From NCBI GenBank assembly GCA_029891385.1, contig CM057233.1, positions 36,935,540-36,999,539 on the forward strand: DNA of 64,000 nt. Direction: 5' to 3'. The position numbers were made by a program, and so were the translations under genes. Shown here one piece after another: positions 48,801 to 59,033 of the stretch (the first letter of the stretch is position 1; each line of letters opens with the position of its first letter). The notes under the pieces are model-generated. The model was given only the letters and a program-made list of their open reading frames with translations, was not told where the DNA came from and did not search any database. Source of the stretch: Erythroxylum novogranatense (Eukaryota > Streptophyta > Magnoliopsida > Malpighiales > Erythroxylaceae).

Positions 48801-50871
48801 CTTTGCTTTTCCTTGTAGGTTTTAGGAGTTAAAAAGAAATAAAGAAAGAAGAAAAGAAATAGAAAGAAGAAGAGAAGAACGAAGAAGAGAGTCGGCAGAG
48901 TGAGGGAGAAGAAGAGGAAGTTAGTTTCAGGCGTTTTCCGACAGATTTCAAGCATCCTTAAGGTAAGATTAACTCTTTTATCTATGTTTGAGATGGTTGG
49001 AAACCTAGAATAGGTTGTATGAGTAGAAATCGTTGGAGTTAGGGTGTATGGAAAAGATTTGTAGATTTGCATGGGTTGTTGTGTTTTTGATGTTTTGGTG
49101 CTAGAATAAGTTCAGAATGGTAGTATATGAATTGGTTTATGGCTTAGAGGTGTTGTAGTAGAAGAATGGAAGGTTTTTAAGGTTGAAAATGGCGGAAACT
49201 GGGTTTGGGAGATGAAGCTCCCGTCCGCACGTCGCGACGTGAGGTCAAGACGCCAAGGCGTCTGAAGACCACACGTCGCGACGTGTCGAGCAGCCCGCGC
49301 CATGACGTCGACGATAGAGGGTCAGCGCCGCGACGTGCCAGGCCACACACCGCTGCGTGCCAGGCTTCTCGTCACGACGAGCGGGCCTCGTCGCGGCGAG
49401 CCCAGTTTTTTTTCCAGCAAGTGATATTTTTCGTATTTTGATCATATATTTTGCTACAGAAGTCCTTTTGGGGTGATTTTTTAGGCGTTGTGAACTAGAG
49501 TCATAGATCTACAAGTTTTGTGAAGTGATGAAGTTATGAATTAGTTTCTACGACTATAGAATTTTGGATGGAAGTTAAGAATGGAAATATTGTTTCAGCA
49601 CGAGTTATTAAATGGAATTTTAGTTCTTATTTTAGGAGAACAAGAGAGGCAAGAGGATCAAGAGGCTCAAGAGGAAACTCATTCCTAGGCAAGAACAAGC
49701 AAGGAAATCAGGTGGGTTCATGTTTATAATAAAGTATATAAGTTACTCATTGTTTAGTTCAAATCAAGCAAGATCTAATGCATTTAAATCGCATCATCAC
49801 GATTGCATTACATACTATTATGAATGATTATAGGTTGTTATGTGATTTGCATTCATGAATTATGAAAAGAATTCCAAAAAGGGGGTTTTTCTCCTTTCAC
49901 GAATACAAGTACATGAATTCAAGTTTTACGAAATACATGACAAGCAAGATTACAAGCAAGTGCCAGTTTGGCAAACAAGTTTACAAGAATATGAATCATG
50001 CATACTTATGTGGGTTTGCGGTGTCCCTCACGAATAGTCAAGTGCACATTGACTCACGAAAAGGCTTCTCCCGCCTGCCCGACTGTGGCACAGGGTTTCT
50101 CACAAGGATTCCCTCACGAAACTACGTCTACACATCAACATTTCGATGGCATGTGTAGTACGTCATGAACCAGGGACAACCCAAACCATTATGTTATGTT
50201 ATGTGTTTATGATTTGTTTTGTGACATGCATCATGAATTGTTCAAGAATTAAGCATTTTCAAGCTATGAATCATACATGCTCAAGTATTATGATTTCAAC
50301 AAGTACCACGACAATGAGTTATTTTTTAATACTTTTGCTTATTGCTATATTATAAATATGTTCCCACGAGCTTTATAGCTCACCTCTAATCTCCCCATTC
50401 GGTGACGAGCAAGAGATCGAGTGAGTCACGAGTGCAACAACACTCCAGTTTCATTTTGTTACGTTTATTTATAAATGTTATATTTTGGAAGTCAAGACTT
50501 TAGTTTCATTTCAAGTATCATTGGTTCAAGAGTGTTTTATATTTTTGGCTCTTGAATTCAAAGTTGTAATTTGTTTTGAGATCTTCGTAAAGCTTTATGA
50601 AACTCATCTTTTGGAGCATGAATTATAGATATGTTTGTTTTAAAGCATGAAAGTTTCACGATGGGTCCATTGAACTTCCGATGGTCTCCTTTCTCAACCG
50701 TTTAATTTACATGTTTAGCCTTGTTTATTAAATCATATGAAAGCAGGTTTCAAGTATGTTTTTCAGTAGGCCCATTACTCTTCCGCGGGTCTTTTCTAAA
50801 ACATGTATAATCAACAAGTTTCCCGCCACGCTCTCACGACCGATATTGGGCTCCGATAGTAGGGTCCAACA
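48801..50871 (+). repeat. Gypsy-2 3' LTR, second segment
   Basis: It resumes after Gypsy-3 with CTTTGCTTTTCC and is nearly identical to 29205-31248 except across the palindrome array. It ends TCCAACA, followed by the target copy CTTTC. Confidence 0.92.
49227..49405. repeat. CGTCGCGACG palindrome array in Gypsy-2 3' LTR
   Basis: This 179-bp tract shares its first about 20 and last about 50 bases with the 5' LTR array, while its interior is different and longer. It includes ACACGTCGCGACGTGT and GCCATGACGTC. Confidence 0.88.
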
Positions 50872-52158
50872 CTTTCAGGTATTAGCTCGAAAGTACAGGT
50901 GAGTAACCTAGTTGGTTCCTCAATTTCTGATTGTTTATAATTCTGTACTGATAATTCTGTAGAGAATAATGGTGTTTATGTGAAAACTGATTATGACTGA
51001 AATGTTGAACCGAAGGAATGGGAATTGGGCAATGAAGTGTAAACTGGCTGTGAATGTGATAAATTGTGACTGTATGAAAATCTGTATGATTGAGAATGAT
51101 ATGTTTGATTATGATAAATTGGATTGGACTGCAATGTGATTTTGTGACTGTATGATATTGTGTATACTTTGATAAATGGGTTTTAGTGACAATGTGAATT
51201 GTGATACATTGAGCATGTTGCATTCTATATACAAATACTTAAACGGATAATAATAGTTGTGACCTGAGACGCCACTGATACTGAAAAGAGCCTTGAGCTC
51301 GAACACTGATACTGAAAAGAGCCTTGAGCTCGATCACTGATACTGAAAAGAGCCTTGAGCTCGATCACTGAAAAAGAGCCTTGAGCTCGAAGGGAGTTAG
51401 TGCATACCCAGATGGCTCTCCTACTCCTTAGACGCGTCTACTGAATACTGTTCACTGTTTAAGCGCTCGGTCACAACACTGCAATAAAATGGGAAAGTGT
51501 CACATATGCATTGCATATATACTTGATTGACTACTTGAAATGGGAAAAAGGCATGAGTGCCTTATTCAATTGCGATTTGCTTGTATGTAGTGATATGGTA
51601 CTTCTAACTGTGTTATTGCAAACTAAACTGTGATTGCCTGTGTGCTGTGTTATTACTGTGACGCAATTAAGCGATGCATGAATTGGGCGAACCATCAATG
51701 ATGGTTCCTCATTGAGTTCGCAAAACTCACCCAAAATTTGCAAATATTTTTCAGGTCTTGAAGAGTACCCCGTTTGACAAGGGAGTATGTCTACCGTATG
51801 CAAAGGACAGATAGAGGTCGGGATCAGTTTGCGTTTGCATTAGTGTCTCATTAGTTATATGCCGAAATCTCTGTAAAAGAATGCGCTGTATTTATAGTGA
51901 GCCCAATTTGGTTTTGGTTTTTTGTTCATTAAATGATTTTTATAAATTATTATTGAATGATTGTAATAACTGAAAATGTTTATTTATGAACGTGGGCTCA
52001 GATTGTTTACTGTCTATTCCGCGCACATGAGTGTAAATAAAAAAAACATTTTGATACTGAGTTTCGACTGACTGATGTAGCATGTCACCCTCGCGGGGCA
52101 CGGACTCGGATATCACCAACGATGTCGGGTTCGGGTCACGCGAGAGTGGGGTGTTACA
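50872..52158 (+). repeat. E1 3' LTR, second segment
   Basis: It begins with the duplicated site CTTTC, continues the E1 LTR from AGGTATTAGCTCG, contains a four-unit minisatellite (51274-51390) and ends GGTGTTACA. The target duplication ATCCT follows at 52159-52163. Confidence 0.9.
51274..51390 (+). repeat. Four-unit minisatellite in E1 3' LTR
   Basis: Four units of about 30 bp (the last lacking a few bases) are present against two in the 5' LTR. This accounts for most of the length difference between the two LTRs. Confidence 0.9.
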
Positions 52159-52163
52159 ATCCT

Positions 52164-52700
52164 AAGTTCTATTTTACTAGCCTGGTGGCAGGTAGTAAAT
52201 TGGAATTATTGGAAAATATTTTTGTAACAATTCGAGGTGGCTCGGTTGTTAGATTAAAGTTCGATTTTAATTTTTGGTTCAATTGTTTTAACTCTCATAT
52301 CTTTTTTTAGTGATGATTGCCTGCGTTATTGAAATGGAAGATTGCGTTTAATTACTTGTGTTTGTTTTCTTATTTAATTCACTCGTTGTCATTTCATATT
52401 TCTCATTTCAATTTTTAAAATACCAAAAACAAGTCCTTTGCGTTTATTTTCATTCGTTGCAAATTTTAGCGGTAATTGTTAAAATTAACCCCATTTTATA
52501 GTTTAATTTGCATTACATCTAGTAACTTAGGAAATTAATTTCACTTTTGGTTCCTCAAGAGAACGACCCGAGGTTGCACTATACACAATATTTGGTTAAA
52601 TTTTTGAAGTAACCCCAAGGCGACAATCGGACAGAAAGGTTATTTCACCGACTTAGTTTCTACATCCAAATCAATTTGAGTTTTTACTAAAACTGCCACC
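52164..52700. repeat. Noncoding repeat E0, part 3
   Basis: This resumes E0 after E1. It contains GAGAACGACCCGAGGTTGCA (52559-52578), of which 16 bases recur in the insertion at 9214-9229. The right end of E0 was not identified. No coding motif. Confidence 0.4.
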
Positions 52701-53202
52701 ATTTTGAAAAAAGTGTACACCGCCCTTCAATTCTGTAAACTCATTCTTCCAGGTTACCATGTAGCAACGTTGTCTTATCTTGCAAAAATGTATTAAAGAC
52801 CTTAAACGTGAAGCTATGCTTCAACCGACAATAATTTTGCTTAATTATTACTGATATCAACTTGATCAAGATCTTGAGAAGTTACTTTTCTGTGTGAAGC
52901 AACACCTTTTATCCTTACCTTTCACAATGGGAGTTAAGAAAAACAATGCATCTTTAAGTAAGAAATAACAAACAAGTGCCAGGATAGTAGCATATGCTAG
53001 TAGTATACCCTAGTTCAAAAAGAAAGTGAGGATATGCTAGCCTCAATCCAGCGTGAGTAGTGAATGATATATGCAAAAGTGATTTCCTTTTGCAACAACA
53101 ATAATATTTTTTTATGGTTTAAATTATTATCAGTTTTTCTTAAACCTAACAATTTAGATGTTTTCTTTTTCTCTTATAACAAGACAACTAACAAGCACTA
53201 CT

Positions 53203-54283
53203 CAGGGCCGTTCCTATAATTTTATAGGCCCGGGGTGAAATTAAAAAAAATTGCTCCAATAAATCGACAATATACTTAAATTTACATATTTGTATGAAAC
53301 ATAAATTACTCAATTTATAAGTTTACATAATCAACTAAATATTAAATGATCATAACACTAACAAATACAAATAGAATCATGATTTATAAAAAAAAAAAAA
53401 ACAATTTCTCCGTGCAATTTTAGATGCAAAATCATTAATAATATTATCAACTATCAAGATCAATATTGTCCAACATATCTTTTTCAATACATAACATAAC
53501 TAAATCATTCAACCTTTCTTGTTACATTGATGACCTCAAATAGGTTTTCAATAATTTTAACTTTGAAAAACTTCTCTCAGCTGATGCTACAGTCACAGGT
53601 ATAGTCAATAGAATTCGATAAGCAATTGAAACATTTGGATAATAATTTGCAGCTTGAACAAATTCTAATATTTCAACTGACGATATGAACTCATTTGGCA
53701 AAGTCATTTGTAATATTTTTAATTCAAAACAAAGAGTAAAAATATATTAAAAATTTAGAAACTTTACCTTTAAATTATACTCATAATTCAGAAGACAGAA
53801 TCGTAAAATTTTTTGCTACTAATTTTTAGTTTGAGTACTTTAAATACATATCTTGATAGAAATAAAGAAATTAGAAAGTAAGAATACATCTAAATATTTT
53901 AAGACTATTTATAAACATGGATCACAAAGTTACCTTTACATTAAAAAAAATTATAACGTTAACTGTTTAACGTTAAAATCATAAGTCAACGTATATAAAT
54001 TAACGTTAACTTATAACGTTACAATCATTAAAGCCAACGTTCTAAGGAGTTTTGCGTGTTGTTGTTGGTGTCTTGGGAGGGAGGAGGCTGTTGCGTCACT
54101 TGCATGTTGCTGTTGGAGTCGTGGAGAGGAGTCTGTTGCTGTTGGAAAAGTCTTTACCAGAGTTAAAACTTAAAAATTAGTGCATCACGTCTTCACTTCT
54201 TAGAGAGGAGAATGTTGATGGAGCCCCCTCTCATAATAGGCCCGGGGCAGGTGCCCTGCTGGCTCTTGCCCAGGCTGACACTG
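53203..54283 (-). mobile_element. Internally deleted hAT DNA transposon
   Basis: The 8-bp direct repeat GCACTACT (53195-53202 and 54284-54291) bounds a 1081-bp segment that begins CAGGGCC and ends CACTG (CAGTG on the other strand). An eight-base duplication and CAG-type ends are hallmarks of hAT elements. A GGCCCGGGG block lies near each end in the same orientation. It retains only the transposase C-terminus, so it could move only with help. Confidence 0.8.
53400..53707 (-). pseudogene. hAT transposase C-terminal dimerisation domain fragment
   Basis: The minus strand reads ANYYPNVSIAYRILLTIPVT followed by VASAERSFSKLKLLKTYLRS, the conserved hAT family dimerisation region. An in-frame TAA stands where a codon is expected, then QERLNDLVMLCIEKDMLDNI. 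The catalytic N-terminal and central domains are absent. This domain normally pairs transposase subunits. Confidence 0.88.
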
Positions 54284-54291
54284 GCACTACT

Positions 54292-54726
54292 ATTTGCACT
54301 TTGAACATGTATTAGTTAAATTTTTTTTATTTAAGAATTGGCAATTCAAATGAGATTTAAGTGCTTATTAAAGTTTGTTATACTTCTAACGAATTCCAGC
54401 CTTTGACATTTAAAATTACTTGAGAAGCCTTCAAAAGAATTTTAGTTCAAGTTCTTAATTTTGACACATAGAAGCACTTTAGGAAATTCTCAAGAACCTC
54501 CTAAGTCACCCCTAAAGGGACACTATTTTAGATGTTGACATCTAGAGAATTGATGCTTAACTCTAGGCAGTAGATTTACATACCAAGTTGGTGGGTTAGC
54601 TTTGTGCCGGTGTTTGAACAAGAGAGTTCGGAATACTGAACAACAGGCAAAGGATTTGAATTTAGAGATTGATTGAGATATAAAATTATGGGCTCCAAAG
54701 TGGAGTGGAAAGCAAACCATCTCTGT
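54292..54726. other. Intergenic DNA between hAT element and SINE
   Basis: AT-rich with no recognisable gene, repeat boundary or protein motif. Confidence 0.5.
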
Positions 54727-54732
54727 CTCTTT

Positions 54733-54937
54733 TTTTGTAAGCCTGCGAGGTATACTAAAAGGGTCTCAACTTATGAAAAGACGTTTTTAAGTCAGTCATT
54801 TTTAGACTAATCCCCGCTAACACCGAGTCAGCCTGTAAGAAATAAAATGCTGGCCAAACAAATTTTTCTATTCCTAAAACTCGAACTCGAGACCTCTAGT
54901 TAAAGGATAAGAGTGCTGAACCACTCACATCAACCCC
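54733..54937 (-). mobile_element. tRNA-derived SINE
   Basis: On the minus strand the element begins GGTTGATGTGAGTGGTTCAG (A-box region). About 35 bases later it has TCGAGTTCGAG (B-box region), and it ends in an A-rich tail (CTTACAAAAAAAG). A 6-bp direct repeat CTCTTT flanks it at 54727-54732 and 54938-54943. Size, internal RNA polymerase III promoter order, A-tail and duplication all fit a plant SINE. It encodes nothing and would rely on LINE enzymes. Confidence 0.65.
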
Positions 54938-54943
54938 CTCTTT

Positions 54944-57900
54944 ACCGAACAATCTTTTGATCCTAACACTCACATGTCGTGCTTTATACGAGGAATTTGC
55001 AAATATACAACTTAGCCAACTAAAACCAACAAATGTACACTAAAGTTAAAGCGCCGGTATACTGACTTTAAACCACCTCTTCCGTTCGACTGACTTAAGT
55101 AAAAGATGGGTCCCATAGATCTTAGGGGGCATCTTCATTATCTTCTGAACATAATCTTTCGCTTGCTCTCCTCGATCTTTCATTCACAATAAGGAGTACT
55201 CTCCAAGCATTGCTGGTGCAAACTTTCTCACCAACACATGCACCATCATTACCCACCTACATGCAACTTTATTGAATAGGGTATAATGTTGAAGATACGG
55301 AGTTTAATCTAACTCCAGATTTTCTGTCCAATATTATAGTATCTTATTGTATTCAATAAATCTTAGTCATTCATTTATGTAAGTTCCGCATGGGTCTCGT
55401 GTAAGTCCCGCAAAATAAATGATTAATATTCTATGAGACAGAATAAGACAGAGTAATATTAGACAGAAGATCTTTTCTCATTTAATATGCTCTAGCTAGT
55501 AAGGCACTCTTTTTACTTGTGGGTGTTTGGGAAATGAACTATAATTTGATTGTGGGCAACAGAAAAATTTTACTTATCAACTTTCTTCTTTAATATATTT
55601 GTTTTCTAACGCATGCATACATTTGCACGAAATAAAGCCATGAATTAAGGGAAAAGTGTTTTGGGCTAAGAAACATGTACTTTGCTGCTCGTCCCAGCTG
55701 CTCTTTCTCTACTCCTGAACTGTTGTATAAATTCATGCTAACTGGTTAGGTTACCTGACTTTGAGCTACAAAAAGCTCTAAAAGAGTAAGAATGGTCCAA
55801 CCAGAAAAGGGCATGCATGGTGTTATCATAGCTTCATAATCTGCTAATTATGAACTCTTTAATCATCTTTTGTATATTATATTATTGATGTCGGTGAAAA
55901 CCATGGCTGATACATTAAGCAAAGGAAGATTGTCTCCCAAATGATGCATTCTAACAAATTGGCTAAGCCTTTGCAGGTTTAAGGAAGCCACATGGCTCAC
56001 GCAACCAACATCTTGTTCATACTTTCCACTCCTCCAGTTGCCAACTGGGGATAGGTTGTAGACTTCTGCTCTTGGTTTCCATTAAACAAATTGTTCTAAG
56101 ATGATATTAGTGTTCAGGCAACAAAAACTATTGAGCACGTACGATTAGTTATTCCATAAACAACTCTTTCCATCGCTTATTGCTAGTGGTCCTCCAACTT
56201 GATGCTAAATATTTCTATTTGTTCTTTGACAATAGCGATAATCTAAAGGGAGAATGGACATGAGAAAGCCAATGGAAATTCCGTAGGTTGTGACAAGGAA
56301 GAAATTGATGGGATGGAAAAGTTATAAAAAGATAGTAAGAACTGGACAAGCTCAGTGGCCTCCACGGCAAAAAAAAAAAAAGGTGGTTCCAAGGTTGGTC
56401 ATTGGATGGTGATGATACTGTTATAATAGAAAGATAAGCCAAAGCCAAAGCAGGGCATCCATAGATCTTAGTCTTAGGCTTGATATAACATGGCACAAAG
56501 TATGGTGCAAGCAAAGAAAGAGGTGTCAAAATCTTTTTCTTAAGTCAGACTACTTGTTCATTTGAGCAATCACTTTTAGCCAGCACCATCGTCCTTGCCT
56601 TCACTCACAAGTGAACGCTTCTGTTGCCAAATCTATGCAAGTCTCGTACAGATTTTCTATTTCGGCTTTTGTGATGTTCCATTGTCCAATAGTTGTAAGA
56701 TACAATTATACATTATTGCTATATAGGATTTAGCCAGTTTTAGTGTTAACGGTGGTTTTATAATTCCTAAACCATCCCCTTTTTCCAATCTAAATATATT
56801 ATATACATAAAGGGGATGGTTATTCAGGCTGGCATGTCTCAGATCACATAACAGTACTACTGGGATGCTACTCTCACAACCTATAGTTAAGTCAACCATT
56901 AGTTAACCATATGGCATCATTTCAGTCTCGTTTCTTTCATCTTAATTCTTTTCTTGATCAGCTCAAGTGATGGAGCTGATGATGATTTAATTGATTAAAG
57001 CCTCTAACTAAAACTAATCAGTAAACTTGAACTCTCTTCATTTAGAAGCTTAGAGTTCAGTAACCTGCCTTGAATGGATTTATTCTTTACCAAATATCAC
57101 TTTTATTCTTTGATCATCAAACCCACCTAGGATCTAAACTACTAATCATACAGCTGAAGTAGTTAATCAATAATTGACTGAGACAATGCACAGTACTGAT
57201 AAAGACTCACTGGCCACTATATATGAGCACATATAATGACCATGCACAAGCACATGCACATGCACACACAAATTAGAAATATTTAATAAGAAGAGGGCAA
57301 TTATAATATTTGTCTAACCTATAGTTCAATGCTTTAACAATTTTTAAACAATAAAGTTTGAGTTAATTGAATGGATTTAAGCAATTACAGGATGCATAGA
57401 AAAGATATCTCATTCGGCTTAAGTTTTGGGAATGAGACATGTATGATCTATACGAGCCTGTGTTCTTCAAAACAAACAACAGGTGGAAGAAAACCAGAGA
57501 CAACAAACAGCTTCACATTGTACGAGAGTGCCGGCAAGAAGGGCACAAATGCAGGAATTTTCTCACCAGGAAGGTACAAAGATTCACAAGTTTTGCTAAT
57601 AAGACATACGGGTTACGGGATGAGCAAGAAAAGCCGGCTTGCTCACCATCATCGCCGGCTTCTTGTGTTTAGCCGAACTAGAGGAGCTAACATCCAAAGC
57701 ACCTCCATTTGCAATATAAACCAAGTCTTTAAGAAAAGACAGCTTGGAAAATTACAGATGCCCAAGTCAAGTCAATTAATATCCTGAGCAATGTCTTCTC
57801 GCAACTTGTGCACTCTAGTGTACTTTGCCCAATTTCTGATCATTTATTGAACGTGTGCATAGGATCTACTGAAGGCAGAATTGGGTGGGATCAAAGGCTT

Positions 57901-58500
57901 AGCTCTACTTGGCTTGGCTAGGATGTGATGTTCATCTATAAAATGCTATTCGAACATTGATAATATAAGTGTAAAAGGTGTGGATCCTGTACCCATAGTC
58001 AACATCAGATAGCCCATATTTTATCACGAGAAAGATACTGAAAATCCTGAGATTGTAGAGGATAAGAAGCCTTATTTGTTTCTTTTCTATGAAAATGAAA
58101 TACAAATAATGAGTCATGTTGCATGATGCGTGTATATGAATACCGAATGTTGTCAGCAGGATGAGGCCTTGGAGATCTTAACTGCTGCTGCGATGATACT
58201 GATTAAAATTAAAATTCCAAGAAAGCAATAAAAAAGGTTGAATGAAAATGTAGGTAAAGCGAGGTGAAATGAAAGTTTTACTTGGATGCTTAAGCATCTA
58301 TGAGAGAAAGATGGAGACTTGATCAGCTATTCCTTCCTTGATGCCAAGACAAAGAAAGGAATAGTTTGAAAAAAACAAGGAGAAAAAGGGTGAGGGCAGT
58401 TCGTTGGTTAGTTGGTTGGTTGGTTGTAAGTTAAACTGGGTTTTAAAGCCGGAGGGGCTGCTCAAGTTAGGCTCGTGTTAGCCATTGGATTAATGGTCAA
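54944..58500. other. Intergenic region upstream of the zinc-finger gene
   Basis: Unique-looking AT-rich DNA. Short open stretches occur (for example 57371-57787, plus) but show no domain, favourable start context or codon pattern that I can support. A GGTT run lies at about 58400-58427. A noncoding transcript cannot be excluded. Confidence 0.5.
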
Positions 58501-58508
58501 GTTCAGTA

Positions 58509-58514
58509 CACGTG
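58509..58514 (+). promoter_or_regulatory. G-box CACGTG upstream of the zinc-finger gene
   Basis: CACGTG within ACACGTGC lies about 520 bp before the ATG and just before the CT-rich leader. It matches bZIP/bHLH binding sites and an ABRE core, which would fit stress or ABA control as known for many ZAT genes. The site is directly visible; its use is inferred. Confidence 0.35.
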
Positions 58515-58524
58515 CTGATTCCAC

Positions 58525-59033
58525 CACTCTCTCTCTCTCTTTTAACCCTTGCTTCCATGCATGGATTTCTCATCCTGAATAGACTTGGTGAACTCTTTTC
58601 TATTCTCTCTTCCTTTTCTCTCTCTCCCTCTCTGTGTTTATGCTTTCTTTGCATTGTTCACTGCTCATCATTACCAAACAAAGGCAACAACCAGACCCAC
58701 CACCTTCTCTTCTAATTGTCATCTTTTTCAGCTTCCCAACAAGTCAAGCAGCTGCCTGCTACACATTCACTTCAGCATCTCTCTCTCTCAATCTCTCTTT
58801 TTGCTTGCTTTTCTGTGCATCTAGATCTTGTTGTAGCACTTGAGTTTTATACAATCTATATTGGGAGATGGGCAGCTCAGAAAGCAAGAAAAATTGCCAT
58901 CCGACAGGATTTAGTCTACCTCTTTTAGCTGTCACTTGGCTTTTTTGATCATCCTGTCATCGTTTTCTCACACCGGTCCTCTGCTTCAATTGATCTGTTT
59001 TTAGCTCTTCCCTGAATTCTGGGGTTGAAATCC
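58525..59033 (+). promoter_or_regulatory. Pyrimidine-rich 5' leader of the zinc-finger gene
   Basis: A CT run (58527-58540) and further CT-rich blocks extend to about 58830, typical of plant transcription starts and 5' untranslated leaders. It contains upstream ATGs, for example in CCATGCATGG near 58556-58563, so translation may be modulated. No splice junction was evident. Confidence 0.4.

Larger units (their letters stand above)
28979..50871 (+). mobile_element. Gypsy-2: Ty3/gypsy chromovirus, carries Gypsy-3
   Basis: The 5' LTR is 28979-31248. The 3' LTR begins at 36111 and is split by Gypsy-3 into 36111-36336 and 48801-50871. LTRs run TGTTGGG...TCCAACA. The target site is CTTCC on the left (28974-28978) and CTTTC on the right (50872-50876); the uninterrupted E1 LTR reads CTTCC. 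A perfect initiator-Met primer-binding site follows the 5' LTR. Internal order is gag, protease, reverse transcriptase, RNase H, integrase and a chromodomain-like tail, the Ty3/gypsy chromovirus order. The coding region is broken by stops and frameshifts, but long blocks remain clearly readable. Confidence 0.93.
18575..52158 (+). mobile_element. E1: LARD-type nonautonomous LTR retrotransposon, carries nested gypsy elements
   Basis: Two LTRs of about 3.9 kb (18575-22655 including a SINE-like insert; 26336-28978 plus 50877-52158) flank a 3680-bp internal region with no pol or gag motif. A primer-binding site (22662-22673) and polypurine tract (26322-26335) are present. The 3' LTR begins TGTAACATC and ends GTTACA. 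The target duplication ATCCT lies at 18570-18574 and 52159-52163; it becomes visible only when the 5' LTR start is placed before the SINE-like insert. Long LTRs, a noncoding interior and intact cis signals define LARDs. The LTRs and the last internal bases are homologous to those of Gypsy-3, so enzymes of that lineage could have mobilised it. Confidence 0.85.

Noticed and set aside
57371..57787. 138-residue open frame as a host gene
   Set aside because: No recognisable domain, poor start context, low-complexity surroundings and equally open alternative frames. It cannot be distinguished from chance.
59025..59033. Upstream start for the zinc-finger protein
   Set aside because: The codon at 59025 is TTG. 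The first ATG is at 59034 with a good context, so the three upstream residues are not included.
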